A stretch of DNA of 64,000 bases from Blastobasis lacticolella (GCA_905147135.1 LR990040.1:21961857-22025856); one strand, 5' to 3'; shown: positions 47,201-59,916, numbered from the stretch's first letter. Program-made: numbers and translations. Notes: generated by a model from the letters alone, not told the origin.

Positions 47201-50200
47201 GCCAACAAACAAACCCCGTGCGCTGCCGCCGCGCGCCCTCTGCGCGTTGAGACCAGATGTAACGTTTTTAATGTGTAAGGGCGAGGCCGAGCGGCCCGCC
47301 CAATAGAGTAGCGGCTCGAACGAATAACGCATTATTGCACAAAGATGCAAAGTGTGGCTTTCCGAAGCCCGCCGCCGCCGAATGTATGCAAGATAATGAA
47401 AGACATTACTCTATAAAATATCCCGATGTGCGTGTGTTCGCAATGGTTTCTTTGCTAGTTACATGAGACCCGGTTTCCGATTGAGCTGAAAAATGCAATA
47501 TTGTAATACAATCAAGCTGATCGGGGGATGACGGAGACTGAAGTTGCTTTTGGACCCTAAACTTCGTATGGATACATAATCAATCGAGATTGGGGCGCTC
47601 GTTTGAATAGTCTTTAATTGCCACGAAGTGCTTAATCATATTAAATACACATTTTAACTAATTAAAATTGATAAACTTTGTTCCATTTGAATACTTGTGG
47701 TATAACTTTGGAGAAGTTTAGGTTTAGATAGCGTATTGTGTTGTTTGTGTCCTCTTTTAATGAGTAATGACCAATACGCACTCAAGTCTAGTAATTATTC
47801 CTGAATGGCCACAGTCACCGTTACCAAAAGGGTTTTAAACTGGCAAAGACATTTTTGTAGTTATTCATTACACGAACACCTTCCTGGACTGAACTTGAAC
47901 TTAATATTTTTACTAATTTTGTTTTTTGTACTTTTGTCATTACACGAACTCCGTCCCTGACTTTGGGTTCATGTTGAAATTTTGGATTGATTTTGAAAAT
48001 TTCGTTCATTACACGAACTCTATCCCGGACTTCACTTTTTTTTTTATTTTTTTTAGATAAGGAATTTTTAGGGCATAGGGCATTTTTACTATCTTAAGTG
48101 ATTCGCTGACACCTAAGAGTCATTTGGCGTTAATATTTCGGTTGTACTCTCACGCGTGAAGGCCCGGGGTTCACCTTGACCATAATTCAAGATTTGGCAG
48201 GATTTCGCTGCCAATGGGACGAGCTGCTAATGGGACGAATTGCTAATAACCCTATTATTAGTCGTCATGCGTGAACTTGGTAAATTTTTGTTTATTCTAG
48301 ACTACCTTCGTTGCCGGCGACTACGTTTCGGACTCGTTCCCGTGAACACCACATTGAATTTCGGGAAAAGGAATAGTCTATGTTATCCCCTGATAATGCA
48401 GATTTCTATACGTTCAAAGGATTTATAAAATTGGTTAACTAGTTTTTGGGCTTATCCATTACAAACAAACAAACAATATTAGTATAGACTTCAAAGTTCG
48501 GTATTTTACAACGATTGCCTGTCTGCCCTCCGCCAAGTCGGGCAGACAGGCACGGCCGTGCTTACACCACCCTTGTCTCGATACAACTCAACGCATTTTC
48601 GAGTTGTTCATATCTTAGAGACTATCTGAATTTTATATTGCACTGCCACTGGCCCACGCCCGGCGCGACTTCATTAATTCAGTTCAGTAGTTTTTGAGTT
48701 TATCGCGAACAGACAGACAGACGCGACGTGGGACTTATATATCTTCTTTATATATATAATTCTTCTGTGAGTGTGTATGTCACTGAACTTCTCTCAAACG
48801 ACTGGACCGATTTTGATGAAATTTTTTGTGTGTGTTCAAGGGGATCTGGGAATGGTTTAGATTCACAATTTTGTCAGAATGTTTTAGCTTATTAAAAAAA
48901 GTTTGAAATTTTCAAATTAAAGACGTGTAGACAGGACAACGTCTGTCGGGTCCGCTAGTATAGTATATAACCAAGTCGCTTCCCGCCGTCTGTCCCTATG
49001 TATCTATGTACGCTTAGATCTTTTAAACTACGCATCGGATTTCAATGCGGTTTTTAACTATGGATAGAGTGATTCAAGAGGAAGGTTTATGAGCAAAAAA
49101 GGGTAGATAGGGGCAAAGTAGATATAGGGTAGGTGTATGGTAGGTGAAGGTATAGATAGGAGGGGCTCCCCTTACGATGCAGATTCGATCAGGTGGACCG
49201 GTCCGTCCGTGTGCCTCCCTAGACAATAAAAACAAGGGTAGGGGAAGGACACCACGCGAACGAGGCCGTGCCGGGTTCGCTAGTTGTCTTGTAATATGTA
49301 GTGATAGTCATTCGGCCTTGCCCGGAAAGAAACATACCTCCATGGCCTTCATCTCTCCGTTGCGTATCTCCAGCAGGTCTTTGGTGATCTGGTTGATGTC
49401 TTTCAGCGACACCACTTGCGTGGTGAGAGCCTCGATCTGTAACTCTTGGTTCTTCACCATCTTTGTCTTGTCGAAGATCATGCCGCGTGCTTTGCTCAGC
49501 AGCTGGGGAAAAATAAAATAAAAATAATCATAATCATCTTGGCGTTAATGCCCCGGTGGTGATCTCGCGTACAAGGACCCGGGGTCCACATTGACCGTGA
49601 TCCAGGATTTGGCAGACCAGGTAATTACAGTGGAGCCACTGCCATCTGACCTCCATGACTCACCAGTACCATAATTACCAGGGGAACCTGACCTGATTGG
49701 ATCATGGTTACACATTCAATCGCCTGAATGTCCGGTTTCATTACGATGTTTTCCTTCACCTTAAGAGCATCGGTTAGTATTAAACTAATATACAAGACTC
49801 AGAAAAGAGTCATTGGTACATGTGGGAGTGGGATACGAACCCGATACCTCTCGCTTGCGAGTCAGATACGTTTACCACTAGGCTACCGACGCTTATAAAC
49901 GGGGAAAAATACACACATATTTACGTCAAAATTGGCTTAAGGCCTCCTCTAATATGGAGTAGACCTTATTGTATTAATTATGATGTTTCACAACTCTCTA
50001 GCATAAATCGAATCTACAAACAAATCATCTACGAGTATATCGGTACAAAGGAATCGAACTTGAATATAATAAAATAGAATATACTTTATTGCGTAATAAT
50101 GTTGTAGCATTTATTTCTATTATTTTATTTGAACTTTTTTACAGGTATCGGTCATAAATAATGCACATCGGCTAGTTCCGGCTTCATTGATTTAGCTTCG

Positions 50201-53200
50201 GCTAGCCGATGAGCATTATTTACGATCGATACGTCACGATGTTTGAAAATCTCTTTTACAAGCTTTTATTTAACTTCACTTGTAGGTATGTCCTGGAATC
50301 TTGTAAGCCTAATTTGACCCACTTCCCGGCGTTCAATTGAGCTGAAGTTTATGAAATAAATAAAGTTTAAAGTTTAAATCGGAATGTGGTTTTTATCTTC
50401 AATTCTTGACAATGAAAATGAACGCTATAAGATAACCCCATCGTGTTTGGGCTCTTTGGAATGGTCATGATGAGTACTAAACCCCTACTGGGTGATATTT
50501 AAGGTATGATGATGATGCCGGAAGGTGGTCATAGGATCTACTGAACGCAAGTATATAGCCTCATCGTCTTTAAGCTGTTTGGAATAGTCCTAAAGTGTAG
50601 GTACTATGCCACTATTTGATATTCAAGGTATGCTTGACGATACCAGAAGGTGGCCACCAGCAGTTGCTGGTTGCATGTAGTTACAGAACGTATGAAGATA
50701 ACCCCATCGCGATTGGACTCTTTCGAACGGTCTTGATGAGTAAGTACTATACAGCACGATTATTTATTTACTTATCGTATGGCTTTTGAGTTCCTACTGC
50801 TACTTAAATTACATATGCACGATAAAAGCTTGTTATGAAATATTTTTTTTCATGTGGGCACTTATTACTTGTAATAGCCAAACATTTGACCGCCATCTCA
50901 CCTACAGAAAAATCTAGGTTGCCTTAGAACGTTCAAATGATTGTGTTCGAGAACCATTCGCAGACAAACCATTGCAAGCTTAACTTTACAAGTTCTGATC
51001 CTGAAATCCGAACTTTACACAGGAAAAGAGTGTTTTCCGGGGCCAGGGCCAGGGATGTTTTCGTGGACTGCAATAAAGCGACTATTTTAAATGATATCTT
51101 CAGTGTATCAATGCTAGTTACGGTCTATAACGGTATCTCAACGCATTGGTAGCGCCCCTGGTGTTTCTGATGTCCATATGCGGAGGTGACCATGCACCAT
51201 CAGATGGCCCACGCGGCCTGTTTGTCTGCCGTATAACATAAAACAAAAACTCCAGTGAAAAAAAAAATCATAACAACGCTTTTGTTGCGCAGTGTAGTAC
51301 CTACTCATCAAGACCATACCAAAGTTATCTTATAGCTTTCATTAGTTCAAATTACCAACTTCCGACACCATCATCAGACCAGCTCCAATGCATTGTCATC
51401 CAAGTTACATAGGTATACCAAATTTCAGCTCAATCGGATGGTCCTAATTTTTTATTTATATCGACGATCTACTTACATACGAACAGTGCAAGTTAAATGA
51501 AAACTGGTATAAAATACCTCCTCATGTTGCTGCTTAATATTGTCGATCATTTCCTGGTTCCGGCCGGCGCCCGGCCGCGACAGCGCCGCCTGCAGCTCCG
51601 TCTCCAGGTTGCGGACGCGCGCCTTCAGCAGCTCGATTTCTTCTTCGCGCACCTGCCACGGGCAAAGGCCATTCGAGTTGGAAATAACAACTGTATTGAG
51701 GTTCATCATATCAGCCGAAAGACTGTTGGGCATAGGCCTAACCCAGAGATCTCCACAAAGGCCGGTCCTGTGCCTTTCGCAGCCAGCTGGTATCTGCAAT
51801 CTTTACCAGGTCGTCGGTCCACCTTGTGGGAGGCCTACCTATGCTGCGTCGTGCGTACGTGGTCGCCACTCGAGAACTATTATTCGCCACGACTGATAAG
51901 GACAGCCCATATAAATTCACTGCAGGACTTCCGGCCTCTCCCATGAGAAGGGAGGTTATTGTCATAATCTCCACGCTTGGCAGGCGGGTTGGAGATCGCA
52001 GGGTTGTAAATGAAATGGAAAACGCTGCTGCCCATTTTCCAGCCTACCGAGACTCCAGAACTTTTGTTTCAAAAACATTAGTCGCCTTGTACGACACATA
52101 TTACAAACGTTGTGTCAAAATATCGAAGTAAACAAATCTAACTTGAATCTATAGGTACTAATATTTTATTGACGAAAAGTTGGAAGTGTCAAAGCCCCAA
52201 GTGCCATGGGGTAATTTTAGATCACGGAAAAATAACAGGTACTCGCGGGATATTAGAACCTAAACACCGCTGCTACCTTATAATTTAACTTTTGCAGCAA
52301 AACAACATCGCTACCTTCAATTCCAAACGCAAACCATCCTCGACCCTGGCATTTTTAACTTTTTCTAGTTCATCTATCTTCTTTAGGAGTTCTGCTTCTC
52401 TCTTCTGCCAGTCTCCCTGGAATAGAGGAGCTGCCTTAAAATGTGATTATTATGGGCTGGTCGTAGGCGGAGCCTGGGCCTTCGCGTGCCGCGCGGGGGC
52501 GCAACCGGGACATAACGCCAAGATGATGATGATGGCTGGTCGTGCGATGTCTGTCAGAGTTTAATACGAGTAATAGCACCAACCGCTTTGTAAACGGCTT
52601 GCTGTTGTTGTGGGTAGACTAATGTTGAACGAAAGACGACCAATGTCTATAACGTCCATGGCCTGTCCTACGGAGGTCCTAGCCGGTATGGAAAATAAGA
52701 GAACTGTAACTTAATTTATAGGTACAATTAAGGTTCTCTAAAAATATCACTTCAGGAATGAGACCGACTGACCGATCTACTGCACTTTTAAAGTTTATTA
52801 ACCCCCGACGATAAAGAGGGGTATTATAAGTTTGAGGTGTATATCTGTGTATTTGTGGCTTTGTGTGACTGTCTACGATGCCACGTAGCTCCCGAACGGA
52901 TGGACCGATTTGGATGCGGTTTTCTCTTATTCTTAGAAAGCCAATTTCATCGAAATGGCTTGTAACTTTGTTTCATTAAAATCGTTTCTGTAGTTTAGAA
53001 AATACTTGAGTTTAAGTAAACTTGGTTATACGACTTTTTCTGTCCTAAAAACTCTGTGTCACTTACACTCTCTAATGGAGCCCCATTGGTTTGTTCCGTG
53101 TTCTTTACTTCTGCCTCTGGCTTAGACTCGTTTGCAATGGGTTCTGAGGGAGCATCCTGACCTTCTGGGGGAGCATTCTGAGGTTCTGCTGGAGCAGTAT

Positions 53201-56200
53201 CAACCTTCACGGCAACGGTGGTTGTTGCATCTTGTGTCTGGGGATAAGCAAATAAATAGTAAATAACTTCCCATGACACTGAGATGGTCATGCAGGGACA
53301 ATTGCATCAACATTTGATACAGAAAATGAAATTAAAAATTTTCGTTGTTGCTCGCCACACTGGAATACCTAGTTCTCCAAGCAGCATACCCAGTCAACTC
53401 AAGACCAGGGAACGTTATCATCATCATCATCATAGCCCATAACAGTCCACTGCAGGATTTAGGGCCTCTCCCACGAAAGGTTAATGCCATAATCTCCACG
53501 CTTGGCAAGCGGGTTGGAGATCGCAGTGTTATAAATATAATAATGTAAAAAGCTGCTGTCCATTTTCCACCCTACGAAGACTAGAGAACTTTTGCCTCGA
53601 AAACAAGGAACCGCGGACGTAAATAATCGAAATATCGCAAATACAAAATATAAACAGAAGTCAGTTTAAACGATTTGCATATTTTGTTGTTACACGTTCC
53701 CAGTACATTAGAGTCTTACTGATAGATAGATAGAAATATCAAGGTACCTAAATATAATCTAAGGTAAAGTGATAAAGTGGATAATTTTTGGCAATTCCTG
53801 ACCTTTGCGTCTCGTAAAAGGTGACTTCAGTATTGTCTGAGAGGATAACCTAATACTCTATGCCAACTCTATTGTAGCAAGGTAAATTCGAATCTCTAAG
53901 TGGTGCACCTTAATTTACTTTACTATATGTGACAGCTTCTAATTGGCAATCCAATGTACCAAATATGTGTAGCTGTTAGCTTTCCAAAATAAATAAATAA
54001 AAATTAATGGTGGCCAATGAATAGCAGTGGACTGCAGTTGGCAAGTGATATTATTAGGAGTCAATAATGTTTAATTAGAAAGAATAAAGCCTTGGAAGCA
54101 TCCCATGATATTATTGTCAATAGCTAATTAATCGTTGAATCTGTAATAGTCGACAGCCCATCCTCTATTTGGTGCCCAACGTTATTTGACAACTAATTTG
54201 CAGACAGGACAGTCGATTGATCACGAAAAGCAGGAGATTTAATCTCAACCGGCGTTATTGGCCTCAAGATCACTGAGGCGTCGAGGAAACCCTCTCAGTA
54301 ATGCGAATCGATATAAATCTAGGGAATACATATTCGTAGAAATAGAGCCAATTATTTGCTCACTTACCATACCGTTTAAATATAAATGTTTAAATATAAA
54401 CGGTTTGGTAGATAGTGGTACCTAACTGTTGCCCATATATCTACGATTCACGTATTTGGGTCATAGGTAACGAAAATGCGGAACAGCATGTGCATTTACT
54501 TTGATGAATACCTACTTAAAATCAGATAAGGTAATGGTCTAGGGCCTGGTATATGGCATCCTATCTATCCTGCTAATGGGTGTTTGGATGAACTTTACTT
54601 TATATCTTGAAAAAACAACTTAACCCATTTTGATGAAATTTTGCAGTGTAGTAGTTTACCTTTAACATACGAAACTCAATGTAAGTAAGCCGTAAGCTTG
54701 TTTGCCACCTTAGAGGTATAAAAAAAATGTAAATCCCGCGCGATCACTGCACACCCGAATTTTACGCGGACGAAGTCGCGCGATGCTGCGGATTATTCTG
54801 ACAGACAGATTTCACAATTAAGTTATCCGTCAGAGAATTAAAGTGACAGATATCACACGTAGGATCAAGACGCTGAAGTGGACCGGCCATATCTTCAGAC
54901 GGACTGATGGTCGATGGCCGACTCCTGCTGGAGTGGAGACCGCATCTCGGCAAGCGTAGTGGGACGCCTGTGGCACGATGGACCGATGACCTTAAAATGG
55001 TGGTGGGCGGTGGATGGGTGTGAATCGTCTTAGACTGCAAAGGCCCTATGGCCGAAGGCCCTACGTCCAGCAGAGGATGTGAATAGGCTGATTAATCAAT
55101 CAAGTCGCGTGCAAAACCTAGCGCCCCTATAAAATAGAAGAAAGACTTACAGGTTTTGTGACCTTTGTTTCGGAGACATTGGCAGTATCTTCTCCCGCGT
55201 CGCCACTCGCCACTGGCGCTGTTGCTGGATCCGCCTGCGACAGAAAACTACTAAAATACCTGTGATCTGGTTCAGTGATGAACTTAAAAGGTTCTTGGTT
55301 TCGGGCTGTTGATTCAGGAAATGGAGTAGAATCGAGTAGGTGCAGAGGTAATTCTCTTCAGTCTGTTATAAAAGCTGGTGAGTTGGAGACCGCCATTTTA
55401 AAAGGCTGCTTGTTCTTATGGATGTAACGCCTACGTAAATCCTATTGGCAATCTCATAAATATTGGTATTGCCCACACCAAAGCATCTTTCGTCACCTAT
55501 TTCCTCCGTAAGTTTAATTAATTTAAAGTGTGAGGTTATGTTCCCATAAACTGTAGAAATAAAAAGACTCATTTTCCGATCTGCGAAGGACCAAAATTAC
55601 CTATTTGCATACAACACTCGTAGATTGGAAATGTTGGCGCTATTATAAATACTTTGCTGACACACACAAAACCGGCTTCTAGTAATATAGGTACCTACCT
55701 AAAACAAGTAAATAGTACAAAAACTAAAAACCCCGACCGCTGTTTATTTATTGTTTTTGTAATCGTCTTTTGAATTTCTTTATTTTGATACCCATCGGTT
55801 ATAAAAAAATGGATTTTCGCAAGTCACAATATGGCACCTAAAATCCGCCATTACAAATTTACATAATTTTTATGTACGCAGTGTCTCTTCCGCGACCAAG
55901 ACGAGTTTAACAACACCTCATATGTTAAAATCCATTGCTCAATGTTAGAGCTTTAGACTGTGCCTTACAAATAGACATACACATTACACACATACACTCG
56001 AAAAACATAACCCTCCTGTCGCAGTCGGAAAAAAAATATTTACGTACATAACGAACCGAACCATGATTAGGTATGATTTAGACTTGTTCAAATTGATTGA
56101 TAATTTGTTTTCAGTAAAGCACCGCTTGGAGAAATTCCAAATTACTAGTCTTGATTCATCGTAGTCATTTTGCCACCGGATGTCCACTGCTGGACATGGG

Positions 56201-56808
56201 CCACTCCTTTTCTCCTTTGGGCTTTTCTGCATCCGTCTGCTCCCTACGACCTTTATCTACAGTTAGAGAAAACGCTCAAATAGGTACCTATGAAATCCTA
56301 GCCACACACACAACACAATGATACCTCACCCTGGTTATCGATAATTTAAAATTCTTTGAAACTACTTGATATCAAATGCATTCTATTAAATGATATCCGT
56401 TCTACCTCAATTCTTTCTCTCCCTTCATCAAACCCGTGTATACGAGTCCAAATTGACTTCATGCTGAAAGCTCCTGACAAATCCAATCCAGGGAACAAAA
56501 GCACGATGAAATTACTTTCCATTGTTCTTTAGATTAATAGGTAACTGATAATTCATATTTTAATACAACTACTCCTGGAACAAGATTACAGATTGAAACA
56601 GTTATTTAAAGCTTAATAAACATTACTTGGCTCAGCGTAAGGACCACATACCACATGTTCAAAAATTGTGCTAAAAATTTGACTTTGACAACGATGACTT
56701 GTACAAAATATTTTCGTTTTGTTACTATCCATCGGTAATAAAACCTATTTGCTCGGTAGGTATGTTTAGTAAAAAGTTTTCATTCAGTTAAAATGTTGAA
56801 CTTACCAT
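44278..56808 (-). CDS. Coiled-coil protein, 297 codons in 8 exons (function unknown)
   Basis: Spliced model on the minus strand: 56,806-56,808 (ATG as the last three bases of the first coding exon, before GTAAG), 55,151-55,234, 53,067-53,237, 52,315-52,416, 51,518-51,652, 49,338-49,502, 44,826-44,963, 44,278-44,373 (TAA). Every internal exon has AG/GT borders, a length divisible by three and phase 0. The product begins MADPATAPVASGD. Residues 2-86 are Ala/Pro/Glu-rich and probably disordered; from about residue 87 to the end it is charged, Glu/Lys/Leu-rich heptad sequence typical of a long coiled coil (IELLKARVRNLETELQAAL; IEALTTQVVSLKDINQITKD; LREKYEQRVNALVTENARL). No membrane segment, signal peptide or catalytic motif. 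I do not recognise the family; a cytoskeletal, Golgi or centrosomal scaffold is possible but unproven. The first two introns lie outside the tandem duplication; exons 4-8 are in copy 2 and have an identical truncated twin at 27,998-36,135. Confidence 0.8.
44417..44655 (+). mobile_element. SINE family B, second copy
   Basis: Duplicate of 28,137-28,375, between the last two exons' 5' side and the terminal exon of the intact gene. Confidence 0.78.
52944..53066. other. Intron 3 start and repeat remainder
   Basis: Continues the ACCGATTTGGATGCGG repeat that the duplication boundary cut (52,800-52,990). TTTCATCGAAATGGCTTG is present only here, marking the original right flank. Confidence 0.6.
53408..53600. 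mobile_element. Retroposon fragment (CACTGCAGGA family)
   Basis: CAGTCCACTGCAGGATTTAG, GCCATAATCTCCACGC and GGTTGGAGATCGCAG in the same order as at 21,370 and 35,636, preceded by an ATCATCATCATCAT run. Fragmentary and non-coding. Confidence 0.6.
53601..54834. other. Intron 2 of the coiled-coil gene, no exon seen
   Basis: AT-rich. Holds a GATAGATAGATAG microsatellite near 53,722 and an inverted repeat CGTTTAAATATAAATGTTTAAATATAAACG-like hairpin at about 54,373-54,404. No coding signal found. Confidence 0.5.
54835..55095 (+). mobile_element. RTE-like LINE 3' end
   Basis: Plus-strand remnants of the RTE polyprotein tail: LKWTGHIFRRTDGRW, then a frame change, then GTPVARWTDDLKMV, followed by GGCCCTACGTCCAGCAGAGG. 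This is a standard lepidopteran RTE terminus. It lies in intron 2, antisense to the host gene. Confidence 0.75.
55235..56805. other. Intron 1 of the coiled-coil gene
   Basis: No exon recognised between the ATG exon and 55,234. A minus-strand open frame at 55,984-56,232 contains a short LINE-like piece (NKLSINLNKSKS at about 56,080-56,130) and a CCACTGCTGGACATGGGCC-type retroposon word at about 56,185, both non-functional. Confidence 0.5.
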
Positions 56809-56842
56809 TCTCTGCGTAACTACACAAAATTCTATCAAATTC
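56806..56842 (-). other. First coding exon: 5' UTR plus ATG
   Basis: On the minus strand a possible acceptor TTGTTCAG precedes 37 nt ending AGAATG, followed by GTAAGTTC. The start codon as the last three bases makes the next exon read from its first base in phase 0, which fits the downstream frame. If the acceptor is used, a further 5' UTR exon lies to the right. Confidence 0.6.
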
Positions 56843-57184
56843 CTGAACAAACAATAAGTAAATTACACCAAATTATTGGTTAGAGAGTGAACACGCCGAA
56901 ACTTGGACACGAGAGAACTAAAATAGATTTCAGAGTGCAGACGCACTGTTTTAAAAATAGAAAACCGTACGTACACACGAAGAAACGTTCTACTTTCGCG
57001 GACATTTTTCGGTACCGGAGTACCTAGTATGCACATAATTAAGTAAGTATTCTAAGTCAATATATCCATTAAATATGGTTCCTATGGACTTAAGTTTATG
57101 GTATAGACACGGTACCATATATATTTATATCCCTAAAAGGATAGGGTAGCCAGTATGATGTTCATAATGTGTTAAATAAATAAA

Positions 57185-57422
57185 ATAAATATTCGTGGAC
57201 AAATTCACACAGCGCCATCTAGCCCCTAACTAAGCAAAGCTTGTACTATGGGTGCTTAAAAACTGATATACTACTTAAATACTTTTTAAATACGTACTTA
57301 TTATACATAGAACACCCAGACCCGTAACAGAAGTCATATCATTTCAATTTCTGCCCGACCGGAAATCGAACCCGGGATCTCTTGCGTGGCAGACGGCGTT
57401 GACCATTGAACCACTCAGGTCG
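57185..57422 (-). mobile_element. tRNA-headed SINE, family B
   Basis: Minus-strand head with GAGTGGTTCAATGGTCAACG, B box GGTTCGATTTCCGG and GACTTCTGTTACGGGTCTGG, then body words shared with 28,137-28,375 (CAAGCTTTGCTTAG, TAGATGGCGCTGTG). Full-length. Confidence 0.8.
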
Positions 57423-58210
57423 TCAAAATATGTTAAATATTAGTTGTACTGCCTACTTCTATTTTGTACCGGAATATACCTACCCTACTCCATATCCTTT
57501 AATCAACCGCCGGCGCGCCGTGCCGTCTGGAGGCGATCGAACCAGGCTACATAGACTGAGCGGACACAACAGTTGGTGGTGTCAAATTTTTTACAGTGTC
57601 CTTTGCGAGAACGTCTTTGGTGAGAATGGTAAGCTATGTCAAAATTTTCAATATCATCTCTATGCAACGTAATTAAAATTAAAAAAAGAGTAACAAATTT
57701 TTACAGTATGCAAATTCTTGTATTACGTTTCTAGTTTCTAATATGCATTTCCATACTTTTCGCATGCGTATTTGTTTATACGCGAATTTCCAAAGTTCTC
57801 AATTTTGACAAACCAAAGGGCAGTGCGCCAAAGCATGGTTCGTCAAATATACATTACATACCTACGTTTTTTTAAATTTCTGTTGTTAATGCGGCCGGTT
57901 TATGATGTGATAAAATGAAAAACGAAAAGTTCTTTAATAAGACCACGCTAAGTCCGAATCGCATATTTAAAAAAAAAAAAATATCTCTGTATGGCAACTT
58001 ATGGCAAGTTTTTTATCTGTCATAGAACGTCATTCAATCTGTAGGACTGTTTATTTTCGTAAGTTAAGAAAAATATTATTAAATATTTTTGGCATATCCA
58101 CACTTTATAATTTCTACTACTGTCAGTTGATTCGGACTAACCGTGGTCTTATTATATGTATAAGTTCCCGTTCGAATGAGCAGTTTTCCAAAATCATTCT
58201 TAACCACTCA
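57423..58210. other. Gene-free stretch
   Basis: No recognised gene. Minor open frames (57,406-57,672 and 58,001-58,267) have no motif. AT-rich with A-runs at about 57,968-57,980. Confidence 0.45.
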
Positions 58211-58236
58211 CTAGATGGCGCTCCGACAATTTTGGT

Positions 58237-58596
58237 AATGAGGAGTTTTCCAGTAGGTATTAAATAAATATATTCGAGGACAAATTCACACAGCGCCATC
58301 TAACCCCAAACTAAGCAAAGCTTGTGATTTGGGTGCTGGATAACTGATCTATCGTTGGTTTCAAAAAGCATCAATAGATGGCGCTCCTACAATTTTGATA
58401 ATCTTTTTATAATCTGTATGATAGTGGCAGTAATTTCATGCAGCCAACTAATACTAAACATAAAAATAAAATGTTTATTAATATAAACATATTGTTATAT
58501 CATACAGATTTAAAAAAGATTACCAAAATTGTAGGAGCGCCATCTATTGATGCTTTTTGAAACCAACTGACAATACCTACAGGAAAACTCCTCATT
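58237..58596. mobile_element. Inverted-repeat MITE with nested SINE fragment
   Basis: Outer arms AATGAGGAGTTTTCC.. (58,237-58,261) and its complement at 58,572-58,596. Inner arms around CAATAGATGGCGCTCCTAC at about 58,355-58,425 pair with 58,497-58,565. The left arm is split by a SINE family B fragment (58,262-58,345: CACAGCGCCATCTAACC, AACTAAGCAAAGCTTG). Removing it restores alignment with the right arm. Confidence 0.75.
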
Positions 58597-58627
58597 GAAG
58601 CCGCCCGACTAGGGAAGTACCTCCACC

Positions 58628-59558
58628 TTAAGCGTACTCCACATGTTCACCGAAACTTCCGGCGAAACTTTTGCCGGGACTTTGGTCGACCCTCTACATT
58701 CTCGCCTATTAGGGATGTGGTGGTGTCAAAACGCGCGACATTTTATCGATTCATCGGCGTAATATCGGTAATCTACTGTAAACAGGGTCACAGAGGTGAT
58801 GGCAGCTTCTCTACTGTAATTACTTGATCTACTAATATCCTGGATCATGGTCAAGTGTACCCCGAACCTGTTACGGGAAAAAACGCTAGAAATATAAATA
58901 TAAAATCGATCGAATTGAGACGACAACAAACTATCTCTACTTAGTCTATGAAATAGGCGAGACTTGCCAAACATGCACGGGACTCACAGATATAACAGAC
59001 TAAACACAAATCACAAATATTCCCTGTTCGCTCAGTCTACAATGATTATGAATCTTGCTATCCCGTTTTTTCGTCTATTCGAATAAGCTCTAAGAAAATG
59101 ACGCGCGCAATGTTTTGAACGTTTGACATGTTGCTCGCGTGTGGAGCGCGCTTAAAGCGCGCTCCACATGTGGACAGTTCCGCGGGAACACGAGAATGTA
59201 GAGGGAGTATTCGTGTAGACCGTGCATGTTTGGCATGTCTCGCCTATTTCATAGACTAAGTAGAGACAGTTTGTTGTCGTCTCGATTCGATCGATTTTAT
59301 ATTTATAATCCTAGCGCTTTTTTACGTAACAGGTTCCGTATTCCGGATATTAGTATGTCAAGTAATTACAGTGGAGCAGGTGCTATCACCTCTGTGAACC
59401 TGTTTAAAGCAGATTAACGATATTACACCGATGAATCGATATAATGTCGACGCGTTTTGACACCCACCACATCCCTAATAGGCGAGAATGTGGAGGTCGA
59501 CCAAAGTCCTGGCAAAAGTTTCGCCGTGAGTTTCGGCGAACATGTGGAGCGCACTTAA
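58628..59558. mobile_element. Foldback element, ~931 bp with ~350-bp arms
   Basis: 58,628-58,980 and 59,220-59,558 are imperfect inverted repeats (for example TATGAAATAGGCGAGAC.. against GTCTCGCCTATTTCATA). Both outer ends carry TTAAG(T/C)G..CTCCAC. The 240-bp centre has its own perfect palindrome of GTGGAGCGCGCTT arms with a 1-nt loop (59,141-59,167). A related fragment occurs at 61,715-61,770. No transposase; the superfamily is not assigned. Confidence 0.78.
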
Positions 59559-59911
59559 CAACGACCTGACGTTTCTTTTGAAACATTGGTGTAAATTTTA
59601 TAATTTCCTAATAAAATTAAATGAAATCATTCAAAAGACGGTGTAATTTAGTGCACATTTATATAAAAGCGCAAAGTATGGAAATACATCTGGATTATCT
59701 TTTCATCGGTAAGTAATCATTCGTGGTCGCGGCGATCGGGAATCAATTTTTGAAATTGTGACAAAAATATGCATCGTAATAGTGTGATTTTGCAATAATT
59801 GAAATGCTTTACCTTAAAACAACATGCCATTAAAGACAAATTTAAAATGACTGGCAAATTGAGCAATATTTCGGTATACGAAAATATTTTGATGCTAACA
59901 GGGTCGGATTT
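59559..59911 (+). promoter_or_regulatory. Possible promoter and first exon (weak)
   Basis: ATTTATATAAAAGCG at about 59,658-59,672 resembles a TATA box. About 35 bp downstream an ATG-free stretch ends TTTTCATCG|GTAAGTAATC (59,709), a good donor. A matching acceptor, TTTTTCTAG, lies at 60,972-60,980. No protein family is recognisable in what follows. Speculative. Confidence 0.2.
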
Positions 59912-59916
59912 AGTAT

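Larger units (their letters stand above)
36663..52943. repeat. 16.28-kb tandem duplication, copy 2
   Basis: Direct repeat of 20,383-36,662. Add 16,280 to copy-1 coordinates up to about 31,246, and 16,281 beyond. It therefore repeats the MITEs, foldback element (38,381-39,806), SINEs, 28S fragment, Helitron-like elements, RTE fragment, hairpins and five gene exons. At 52,944 sequence continues into the genuine upstream introns and exons of the gene, so this copy carries the functional-looking gene. Confidence 0.95.

Noticed and set aside
44278..56808. Naming the coiled-coil gene as CLIP-190, dynactin p150 or CCDC186
   Set aside because: Heptad sequence resembles many scaffolds, but no CAP-Gly domain or family-specific motif is visible.
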